Assembly (NCBI RefSeq): GCF_000091325.1
Contig: NC_014012.1
Coordinates: 4,361,685-4,425,684 of the forward strand
Direction: 5' to 3'
DNA length: 64,000 nucleotides
DNA from: Shewanella violacea DSS12
GTDB taxonomy: Bacteria; Pseudomonadota; Gammaproteobacteria; Enterobacterales; Shewanellaceae
A program made the translations under genes and the position numbers. Below are positions 57,167 to 64,000 of the stretch, one piece after another. Each line of letters begins with the position of its first letter. Position 1 is the stretch's first letter. The notes beneath the pieces are model-generated. The model did no database searches. It worked only from the letters and a program-made list of their open reading frames with translations, and was not told the DNA's origin.

Positions 57167-57584
57167 TGCCTAACTTTTAACTCAAGGATTTGGCTGCAGG
57201 TTTATTGCAGATATAGATTTTGTCTCGAACATATCAGTTCTCCAAATAAGATGCCCAATAGACCCTTAAACCGGCACTGCTATTTCATCAAAAACAGAAT
57301 AAAACGATGTCTCCAACATTAATATCCCACATTAAGCTCCTCCATTTTCAAAGTAGGAAGATTAGCTCAACTAATGGATACCTGGCTCTTAATGATCATC
57401 ATTTGGCTTCTTATCTTTGACGCTAGAGATTCGAGGAAAAGAGCTTTGTTCTCAGATAAACCCGACTAAACCAGCCGAGCCAAGTCATCAAATTAACGAT
57501 ATTTAATTAATATTCCTGCAAACAGGTCTAGCTTGCCGTGAGTACACAAGTTAGCCTACGCACTTTTAAAATGAGGCCACACCA
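57167..57584. other. Intergenic stretch without a recognisable gene
   Basis: 418 bp between the ubiK terminator and the PAP2 gene. I see only short open frames with no ribosome-binding site or domain. An A/T-rich patch (GATATTTAATTAATATTCC near 57497) may belong to the PAP2 promoter. Confidence 0.6.
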
Positions 57585-58385
57585 TTGAAGCGTCCTTTCT
57601 CCTTTAAGTCTTCCGTGCAATTTCCTATTATGATTGGCTGGTTAATCCTGCTCATCATACCCGGTATACTGTTTGTCTCTGACCTATCTCTATTTCCTTG
57701 GCTAGCTCTCGACTCTTTTGCGGCCGAAACACTATTTTGGATAACGTCGACCGGAACGGCTCCCTATGGCGTCGCGACCGTGTTATTAGTGTTACTGCTT
57801 GGCTATCAGAGATTGGAGCGCTCAAGATTTTTTAGCCTCTTCCTCGCAATCTCGCTGAGTATGTGTGCCACACTCGGACTCAATCATTACCTTAAGCCTT
57901 ACTTTAGCGAGGCTCGACCCAATGCGGTCTGGCTAGAACAGCATTACCTGCTTAATACCGATAGCTTTTACACTCTCACTAAAGTTGAGCGCAAAGAAAA
58001 GATGACCACGGCAGTCAATCGAATTGAACATGCCAATACTGAACTGACATTAGCTCCATTAATTAAGCAACATTGGCAACATGAGGTTGGCTTTGCCTTT
58101 CCATCGGGACACACATTATTTGCCATCACCTTGACCATCGTCGCCAGCTATTACCTCCTACTAGCAGGTAATCTATGGATACCCGGAATGCTCTTTTGCT
58201 GGAGTATTGCCATTGGATTCAGCCGAATGCTATTAGGAATGCATTGGAGTCAAGATGTGCTCGCCTCTACTCTCATCGGCGGAGTAATCGGACTTATCAG
58301 TCTATTGGTTATCCACAAGACCTTTCCTTTTATCTGGTCAATGTCGACTAAGCTAGTGCCACAGCTGATTAAAAAGAATCAGTAG
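57585..58385 (+). CDS. PAP2-family phosphatase (PgpB-like)
   Basis: 266-residue polytopic membrane phosphatase with about six helices. The three catalytic motifs are present: KPYFSEARP (KxxxxxxRP) near residues 103-111, FPSGHT near 172, and SRMLLGMHWSQDVLAS near 208. PgpB in E. coli removes phosphate from phosphatidylglycerophosphate and undecaprenyl pyrophosphate; the motif spacing with a long loop between motifs 1 and 2 is PgpB-like, but the substrate is not proven. Start is TTG at 57585, with GAGG 8 bases upstream; no better ATG exists. Confidence 0.88.
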   Translation: MKRPFSFKSSVQFPIMIGWLILLIIPGILFVSDLSLFPWLALDSFAAETLFWITSTGTAPYGVATVLLVLLLGYQRLERSRFFSLFLAISLSMCATLGLNHYLKPYFSEARPNAVWLEQHYLLNTDSFYTLTKVERKEKMTTAVNRIEHANTELTLAPLIKQHWQHEVGFAFPSGHTLFAITLTIVASYYLLLAGNLWIPGMLFCWSIAIGFSRMLLGMHWSQDVLASTLIGGVIGLISLLVIHKTFPFIWSMSTKLVPQLIKKNQ

Positions 58386-58502
58386 CATAGCAATGCCAAA
58401 GAGATGAATACTTCTCTTTGGCTAACCACAGCTTGTTAGAATGAGATATCATTAGTGACAAGATCTGGATGGATCTCTTTCCTAAACACCAATGAGCTTC
58501 CT

Positions 58503-58985
58503 ATGGCAGAACTGCAACTCGACAAAATTGATCTAGATATCTTACGCTTACTACAGAGCCAAGGGCGACTCTCCAATCAGGAACTCGCCGAAAGGGTAGG
58601 TTTATCGCCCTCACCTTGTTCTCGCAGAGTGAAGGCTCTGGAAGAGTCAGGATTTATCTCAGGTTATGCCACCATACTCTCAGCCGAACATTTTAATCTA
58701 TCACTCACGGCTTATGTACAGGTACGATTAGACAAACACGCGAAAGATATTCTGGAATCGTTTGAGGCTAAGGTAAGTGAATATGACGAGGTACAGGAGT
58801 GCTGCCTGCTTACAGGTAGCGATGCCGATTACCAACTGAAAGTATTAGTAGCAGACATGAACCAGTTCAAACTGTTTCTACTGGATAAACTCACCACACA
58901 TCCTCATATAGCCGGTGTCCATTCCTGCTTCGTATTGAAGCAAGTGAAAAGCCAAACCAGCATTCCATTGCCAGAGACCAGCTAA
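58503..58985 (+). CDS. Lrp/AsnC-family transcriptional regulator
   Basis: 160 residues. N-terminal winged helix-turn-helix (LDKIDLDILRLLQSQGRLSNQELAERVGLSPSPCSRRVKALEESG, split here from about residue 6 to 50) and a C-terminal RAM ligand-binding domain (about 65-150) with the GSDADYQLKVLVADM strand. The frame is open 16 codons further upstream to a GTG, but the ATG at 58503 gives the standard N-terminus. It lies just upstream of an amino-acid symporter on the same strand and may control it. Confidence 0.9.
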   Translation: MAELQLDKIDLDILRLLQSQGRLSNQELAERVGLSPSPCSRRVKALEESGFISGYATILSAEHFNLSLTAYVQVRLDKHAKDILESFEAKVSEYDEVQECCLLTGSDADYQLKVLVADMNQFKLFLLDKLTTHPHIAGVHSCFVLKQVKSQTSIPLPETS

Positions 58986-59022
58986 TTTACCCCTTGTCGA
59001 TCGCAAAAATGAATAAAGTTGA

Positions 59023-59043
59023 ATACGCAATATTCTTGCGTAT
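59023..59043. promoter_or_regulatory. Inverted repeat upstream of the symporter
   Basis: ATACGCAA-tattc-TTGCGTAT: perfect 8-bp arms around 5 bases, 38 bp after the Lrp-family gene and 188 bp before the symporter. Lrp/AsnC proteins bind symmetric A/T-centred sites, so this is a candidate operator. An RNA hairpin is the alternative, but no T-run follows. Confidence 0.45.
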
Positions 59044-59230
59044 CACAGGATACAGATAGACCTAAAGCAATATTAGTTCTCATGAGGCTAAAAAAACAAT
59101 TGAAACAGCCAATTGTCACTAGGTTAACGATATATTATGTCCAAAATACAAGCTTGATTGATATAAACCCCCATTGACCCGCAAAAATAAAAGACTATGA
59201 TGCGTCCTCATCAAAAAGTGAGAGATACCC

Positions 59231-60589
59231 ATGAGTTCCGCAGACACAAATCATTTCAGCTCAAGACTAGGCTTCATTATGGCCGCCGCAGGATCCGCAG
59301 TCGGTGTCGGTAATATCTGGGGATTTCCAACACAAGCCGCAACACATGGCGGAGGCGCATTCCTCTTAGTCTACCTGGTGCTTATTGTCATCTTAGGTTA
59401 TCCCATGCTTGTCGCCGAGTTGATGATTGGTCGTCATGGCCAGACTAACCCTGCCGATGCTATGGGAAAAATAGGCTCGGGCCCAGTAAGCCGAACCATA
59501 GGTAAAATGATCGGCTTCACCTCTATCGTTACCGCGACCCTGATCTGTACCTTCTACACCATATTATCCGGCTGGTTTGTCAGTTTTTCCCTAGCGCCGA
59601 TAGCGGATATATTGGGATTCTCACAGGCCTCCGCCTGGCTGATGGATTTCTCACTATCACGAAACTTAGTGTCTACAGGCATCTTCATCTTGATGGTGAT
59701 CTATGTGATACGTCAGGGAGTACAGCAAGGCATCGAGCTTTGGTCAAAACGATTAATGCCTCTACTGCTAGGCATCTTAGTCTTAGGTGTTGTCTATATC
59801 TTGACGCTACCCGGTGCTATGACAGGGCTTGAAATATTACTCGTTCCGGACTTCTCGCAGATCTGGAATGGTGATGTACTCATCGGAGCCCTAGGACAAA
59901 CCTTCTTCTCGCTGACCATAGGTACAGGAGCCATGATGGTCTATGGCGCATACCTGAATAAAGAAGAGAACATAGGTAAACTTACCGCCTATGTCACCCT
60001 AATGGACACAAGTGTTGCCTTCCTTGCAGCCCTAATGATAATCCCAGCCATGTATGTGGCTCAGCATAACGGCGTACAGATCTTCGCCGAAGATGGCAGC
60101 CTACTAAATTCTGATACCTTAGTCTTCACCGTGTTACCTGCGCTATTCGATACCTTAGGTGGTAACTTACAATATATTTTAGCCTTCGTGTTCTTCATCT
60201 TGATGACTATCGCAGGCCTAACATCGGCTATCTCTATCGTCGAAGTCCCCACCAGCTACCTGATGGAGAAAAAAGAGATGAGTCGCAACAAGGCCACCTA
60301 TTTCATAGGAGCCTTAGTCATGGTCTTATCATTGACTGTCGTCATGTATTTTGACCAGTTATTTAGCTTTATGATCACCCTAACCACAGAGAGAGCTCAG
60401 CCGCTCATAGCTCTGGGTATCGCCATCTATCTAGGCTGGGTATGGCAACGCAACGATCTATTGAAAGAGATCCAAGCTCAGGAAGACGTAGATAGTAATA
60501 GTCTGTTCTGGCGTATATGGCCTAACTATGTAAAGTTTGTCTGCCCAGCTTTGATCACACTGATCATTATCCAGTTATTCAATCAGTAA
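59231..60589 (+). CDS. Sodium-dependent transporter, NSS/SNF family
   Basis: 452-residue transporter with 11-12 transmembrane helices. The N-terminal helix-1 signature SRLGFIMAAAGSAVGVGNIWGFP contains the unwound Na+/substrate-binding segment of the LeuT fold; it is broken here as SRLGFIMAAAGSAV then GVGNIWGFP. Bacterial members such as TnaT and MhsT carry amino acids with sodium. Substrate not identifiable. It sits downstream of the Lrp-family gene and before a terminator. Confidence 0.92.
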   Translation: MSSADTNHFSSRLGFIMAAAGSAVGVGNIWGFPTQAATHGGGAFLLVYLVLIVILGYPMLVAELMIGRHGQTNPADAMGKIGSGPVSRTIGKMIGFTSIVTATLICTFYTILSGWFVSFSLAPIADILGFSQASAWLMDFSLSRNLVSTGIFILMVIYVIRQGVQQGIELWSKRLMPLLLGILVLGVVYILTLPGAMTGLEILLVPDFSQIWNGDVLIGALGQTFFSLTIGTGAMMVYGAYLNKEENIGKLTAYVTLMDTSVAFLAALMIIPAMYVAQHNGVQIFAEDGSLLNSDTLVFTVLPALFDTLGGNLQYILAFVFFILMTIAGLTSAISIVEVPTSYLMEKKEMSRNKATYFIGALVMVLSLTVVMYFDQLFSFMITLTTERAQPLIALGIAIYLGWVWQRNDLLKEIQAQEDVDSNSLFWRIWPNYVKFVCPALITLIIIQLFNQ

Positions 60590-60700
60590 TCTAAATTTGG
60601 TGGCTTGTCAGATAACAAGTTTGAAGTATCATCTTGGCTTGGGTTCATTGAGCTGAGTTGGTATTTGATGGTTTATAGCAATCTGTTCTGATTATTAAAT

Positions 60701-60728
60701 AAAAAAACACCCGTGAGGGTGTTTTTTT
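60701..60728. terminator. Bidirectional terminator between symporter and aminotransferase
   Basis: AAAAAAACACCC-gtga-GGGTGTTTTTTT: A-run, 5-bp GC-rich core stem and T-run, so it works on both strands. It lies between convergent genes. Confidence 0.93.
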
Positions 60729-60745
60729 ATCGAAGCAGATAGCGG

Positions 60746-61888
60746 CTAGTTCAAAACCTCTTCCAAGGCTTTAAGACAAAGCGCGATATTCTCCCGGCGA
60801 GCACCGAATCCCATCAGGCCGATGCGCCAGGTCTTACCAGCCAGAGTACCTAGGCCTGCACCTATCTCTAAGTTATAATTTTCCAACAGCTGCTTACGCA
60901 CATCTGCATCATCGACTCCTTGCGGAATATAGACGGCGTTTAGCTGAGGCAGGCGACAAGCCTCTTCGACCACAAATTTAAGCCCTAAGCCCTCTAGACC
61001 TTGTCTGAGCACCTGATGCATATCGGCGTGACGTTGCCAAGAAGCCTCTAAACCTTCATTAGCCAGCAAACGCAAAGACTCATGCAGGGCATAAAGCGCA
61101 TTAACAGGCGCGGTATGATGATAACTGCGCTTGGCCTTATTATCGGCGCTGCCACTCCAATAGCCCATGACCAAGGTCTGATCCAAAAACCAGCTCTGCA
61201 CTGGGGTGGTGCGACTCTTAATCTTCTCAACCGCAGCTGGAGAAAACGACACAGGCGACAGCCCTGGCACACAAGATAGACACTTTTGGCTGCCGGCATA
61301 GATGGCATCTATGCCCCAATCATCAACCCTAAGTTCGACACCGCCAACTGAGGTCACGGCATCTACTATGGATAAACAATTATACTGCTTCGCCAAGGCA
61401 CACAAGGTTTTAGCATCTGACAGAGCACCGGTAGAAGTCTCGGCATGAACGAAGGCCAGAAACTTAGCGTCCGGATGATCCCTTAATGCCGCCTCTACAT
61501 CGGCAGGACTGACCGCCTCTCCCCATTCATTATCGACCATCACAGCTATGGCTCCGACGCGCTCGACATTTTGGCGCATTCGATCACCAAATACACCGTT
61601 GCGACAAACAATCACCTTCTCCCCCGCCTCAACCAAGTTAACGAAACAGGTTTCCATGCCTGCACTACCTGGCGCCGACACGGCTAAGGTCATCTCATTT
61701 TTAGTCTGGAAGGCATACTGAATAAGTGCCTTTAGTTCGTCCATCATGGCGATAAATAGAGGGTCTAAATGACCGATAGTGGGGCGTGCCTGAGCCGCTA
61801 AGGCTTCAGGGTAGACATCCGAGGGACCAGGCCCCATCAAGGTTCTACGTGGGGGATTAAACGCATTGATACTAGGTGCTGCTAACAT
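60746..61888 (-). CDS. Class V aminotransferase, alanine/serine-glyoxylate type
   Basis: 380-residue PLP enzyme. The N-terminus RTLMGPGPSDVYPEAL and TIGHLDPLF are typical of the AGT/SgaA group. The PLP-binding lysine is Lys202 in AGSQKCLS, and the pyridine-binding aspartate is Asp176 in IVDAVTS. SWFLDQ and the C-terminal IGLMGFGA fit the same family. Likely transfers an amino group from serine or alanine to glyoxylate; ureidoglycine-glyoxylate transaminase is a related alternative. Single gene, no operon partner. Confidence 0.88.
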   Translation of the reverse strand: MLAAPSINAFNPPRRTLMGPGPSDVYPEALAAQARPTIGHLDPLFIAMMDELKALIQYAFQTKNEMTLAVSAPGSAGMETCFVNLVEAGEKVIVCRNGVFGDRMRQNVERVGAIAVMVDNEWGEAVSPADVEAALRDHPDAKFLAFVHAETSTGALSDAKTLCALAKQYNCLSIVDAVTSVGGVELRVDDWGIDAIYAGSQKCLSCVPGLSPVSFSPAAVEKIKSRTTPVQSWFLDQTLVMGYWSGSADNKAKRSYHHTAPVNALYALHESLRLLANEGLEASWQRHADMHQVLRQGLEGLGLKFVVEEACRLPQLNAVYIPQGVDDADVRKQLLENYNLEIGAGLGTLAGKTWRIGLMGFGARRENIALCLKALEEVLN

Positions 61889-61990
61889 ATTACTTCCTCG
61901 AAAATGCCTTCTCTTAAAGATACACGTGGACTTAAGACTAATACTGATTACTTAACATCCAAATTCAAACTAGCGTTTAAAAGATAACAT

Positions 61991-62014
61991 AAAAAAAGGA
62001 CGCATTGGCGTCCT
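61991..62014 (-). terminator. Terminator of the ilv operon
   Basis: Read on the minus strand: GGACGC-caat-GCGTCC followed by seven T. It lies about 100 bp past the ilvA stop. A second hairpin (TCGAAGT-atttc-ACTTCGA, 62058-62076) lies between it and ilvA. Confidence 0.88.
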
Positions 62015-62113
62015 CAGTGTTATTAGCTATTTCAGAGACTCGCTTCGACTCTAGCATTCGAAGTATTTCACTTCGAGACGCGTATCTTCGCCGCCTCTCT
62101 TTTCAAAACTAGC

Positions 62114-63664
62114 CTAGTCTCGATTATCTAAGAAGAGCTTATAAGCCGGACTCTGGGTCTCTTCATGATAGACGAAGCCTAGTTCGGTTAAGAAATGCTG
62201 GAATGCCTGGTTATCGGATTCGGGAACCTCGAAGCCAGCCAAGACGCGGCCAAAAGCGGCGCCATGGTTTCGATAGTGAAATAAACTAATATTCCACTTA
62301 CTCTGCAGGGTCGTCAGAAACTTAAACAGGGCACCAGGATGCTCAGGAAACTCGAAGCTGAATAGACGCTCATCTAGCTTCTCTGGCGGATGACCGCCCA
62401 CCATATAGCGCACATGTAATTTCGCCGTCTCATCATGGGAGAGGTCTTGCACCTCGAAGCCATCACTCTCCAATCTTGCAATGATCTGATCCAGCTCACT
62501 CTGACCTTCCGTTAGACGGATCCCAGCAAAAACCACCGCCTTATCACGACTGCTGAAGCGATAATTAAACTCAGTCATCACTCGCTTGTCTAGTAACTCA
62601 CAAAAACGCAGGAAGACACCCGGACGTTCGGGAACTTTAACCGCTAAAATAGCCTCTTTTTTCTCCCCAAGCTCACAGCGCTCGGAGATATATCTCAGGC
62701 TATGAAAGTTAACATTGGCACCACTAAGAATAGCGGCCACTTTCTCCCCCTCTCCTGCATCACCCATATATTTCTTCAGGCCTGCCAGCGCTAGGGCTCC
62801 GGAAGGTTCCGCTATGGCACGGGTATCTTCGAAGATATCTTTCACTGCGGCGCAGATCTCATCCGAACTTACAGTTATCACGTCATCGACATATTCACGG
62901 GCCAGCCTAAATGGCTCGGCGCCAATTTGCTTAACGGCAACACCATCGGCAAAAATACCAACTTGCGGTAATACCACACGCTCGCCAGCTTCTAATGCAG
63001 CCTTTAAACAAGCTGAGTCTTCCGGTTCGACCCCAATAATTTTAACCTGAGGCATCACAGCCTTATAAAACGCGGCAATACCGGCGATCAGGCCGCCACC
63101 ACCCACAGGGACAAAGACGATTTCTAAGTCCCTTCGTTGCTGCAGCATCTCCTGGGCAATAGTGCCCTGTCCGGCGATCACAGCCTCATCATCGAATGGC
63201 GCCACATAGACGCGACCATCTGCAGCTGCAAGTTCCTGAGCATAGGCATTAGCCTGCTCGAACGACTGGCCATGAAGAACCACCTCACCGCCGAGACGCC
63301 TAACCGCATCGACCTTGATATCCGGAGTCGTTTCCGGCATCACAATCACCGCACTTATGCCACGGGCTGCAGCCGACATGGCTACACCCTGAGCATGATT
63401 GCCCGCAGAGGCACATACAACCCCACGTTGACACTCATCGGCAGTGAGTTGGGATATCTTGTTATAGGCACCACGTAGCTTGAAGGAGTGCACAGGTTGC
63501 ATATCTTCACGCTTGAGGAACACCTGACAACCCAAGCGGGCCGACAGCTTATTCAAACTAGATAGAGGCGTGACTTTGGCCACATCATAGACAGAAGATA
63601 ATAAGGTTTTCTGCAAATAATAATGAGCCAGATCTAACTTAGATTTTGTGTCTACTGCCGACAT
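62114..63664 (-). CDS. ilvA: Threonine ammonia-lyase (threonine deaminase), biosynthetic
   Basis: 516-residue PLP enzyme making 2-oxobutanoate from threonine, the first step to isoleucine. PLP lysine is Lys62 in HSFKLRGAY, the same number as E. coli IlvA. SAGNHAQGVA and the glycine-rich PVGGGGLIAGIA loop complete the cofactor site. Two ACT-like regulatory domains at about 330-510 indicate isoleucine feedback control. The ATG at 63664 is preceded by GGAGG at 6 bases; an ATG eight codons upstream lies inside ilvD and is less likely. The start lies 1 bp after the ilvD stop. Confidence 0.96.
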   Translation of the reverse strand: MSAVDTKSKLDLAHYYLQKTLLSSVYDVAKVTPLSSLNKLSARLGCQVFLKREDMQPVHSFKLRGAYNKISQLTADECQRGVVCASAGNHAQGVAMSAAARGISAVIVMPETTPDIKVDAVRRLGGEVVLHGQSFEQANAYAQELAAADGRVYVAPFDDEAVIAGQGTIAQEMLQQRRDLEIVFVPVGGGGLIAGIAAFYKAVMPQVKIIGVEPEDSACLKAALEAGERVVLPQVGIFADGVAVKQIGAEPFRLAREYVDDVITVSSDEICAAVKDIFEDTRAIAEPSGALALAGLKKYMGDAGEGEKVAAILSGANVNFHSLRYISERCELGEKKEAILAVKVPERPGVFLRFCELLDKRVMTEFNYRFSSRDKAVVFAGIRLTEGQSELDQIIARLESDGFEVQDLSHDETAKLHVRYMVGGHPPEKLDERLFSFEFPEHPGALFKFLTTLQSKWNISLFHYRNHGAAFGRVLAGFEVPESDNQAFQHFLTELGFVYHEETQSPAYKLFLDNRD

Positions 63665-63665
63665 A

Positions 63666-64000
63666 TTAATCCTCCAGCATGGTGACATCTCTCACCGCGC
63701 CTTTATCGGCACTGGTCGCAAGCAAGGCGTAGGCCTTAAGTGCCAGAGAGACTGAGCGTTCACGATTCACTGGCTTCCAGGCTTGTTTACCACGCCCTTC
63801 CATTTCAGTACGACGAGCCGCTAATTCAGTATCACTGATAGCGAGTTTGATCGTGCGCGCCGGAATATCTATTTCGATTCTGTCACCTGTCTCAACTAAG
63901 CCAATAGTGCCACCAGCGGCAGCCTCTGGCGAAACATGACCGATAGACAGGCCAGAAGTGCCGCCGGAGAAACGACCATCTGTGATAAGTGCACAAGCCT
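63666..64000 (-). CDS. ilvD: Dihydroxy-acid dehydratase, C-terminal part
   Basis: The last 111 residues of IlvD, the Fe-S enzyme for the third step of valine and isoleucine synthesis; the remainder lies beyond the window. The visible part contains [20 protein letters not shown], then [19 protein letters not shown] and the C-terminal [17 protein letters not shown], closely matching E. coli IlvD. The GGAGG serving ilvA is inside its last codons. Confidence 0.96.
   Translation of the reverse strand, partial: ACALITDGRFSGGTSGLSIGHVSPEAAAGGTIGLVETGDRIEIDIPARTIKLAISDTELAARRTEMEGRGKQAWKPVNRERSVSLALKAYALLATSADKGAVRDVTMLED

Noticed and set aside
62715..63478. Two plus-strand frames (111 and 113 codons) opposite ilvA.
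   Set aside because: Both lie wholly within the conserved ilvA coding region on the other strand.

Overview
The window looks like a chromosomal segment of a marine gammaproteobacterium, most probably Shewanella. The gene order xerC-yigA-dapF-lysA-lptM / cyaY / cyaA / hemCDXY, followed by a giant RTX adhesin with its type I secretion and LapD/LapG-type control genes, matches the neighbourhood I remember for bpfA-aggA in Shewanella oneidensis. The protein families and the Arg-His-Pro tRNA cluster fit the same group. This assignment comes from recall of gene order, not from a database search.

Layout. 1-4417: end of xerC (cut by the window edge), yigA (DUF484), dapF, lysA and lptM on the minus strand, then divergent cyaY. 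4482-11209: cyaA on the minus strand, and the divergent haem operon hemC-hemD-hemX-hemY, with a CRP-like site in the divergent control region. 11486-44721: an accessory-sized adhesion locus of about 33 kb. It holds two consecutive giant cell-surface adhesins (3138 and 5055 residues), then an ABC transporter, an HlyD-type adaptor, a TolC/AggA outer-membrane channel, an OmpA-like lipoprotein, the periplasmic protease LapG and the c-di-GMP receptor LapD. 44765-46673: a tRNA cluster on the minus strand with Arg(CCG), His(GTG) and two identical Pro(TGG) genes. It is littered with decayed tRNA-Pro fragments and copies of its terminator, and a small DUF1059 gene sits inside that debris. 46873-64000: a GAF-GAF-GGDEF-degenerate EAL protein, rep helicase, a tetR-MFP-RND efflux operon with a perfect palindromic operator, ubiK, a PAP2 phosphatase, an Lrp/AsnC regulator next to a sodium:amino-acid symporter, a class V aminotransferase, ilvA and the end of ilvD.

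How the main system should work (inferred from the Lap/Bpf paradigm). Each adhesin has an N-terminal retention module followed by a TAAG motif, the known LapG cleavage context, and a C-terminal RTX/type I secretion signal. They would be exported by the single ABC-HlyD-AggA machine and held in the outer-membrane pore by their N-terminus. When c-di-GMP is high, LapD (degenerate GGDEF and EAL) sequesters LapG. When it falls, LapG cuts at TAAG and releases the adhesin. The unusual point is that two very different adhesins appear to share one export and release apparatus. Adhesin 1 carries ten 126-residue repeats, almost identical at DNA level. Adhesin 2 carries thirty-five 99-residue repeats and a vWFA domain. 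Both arrays show higher-order duplication patterns that suggest active recombination.
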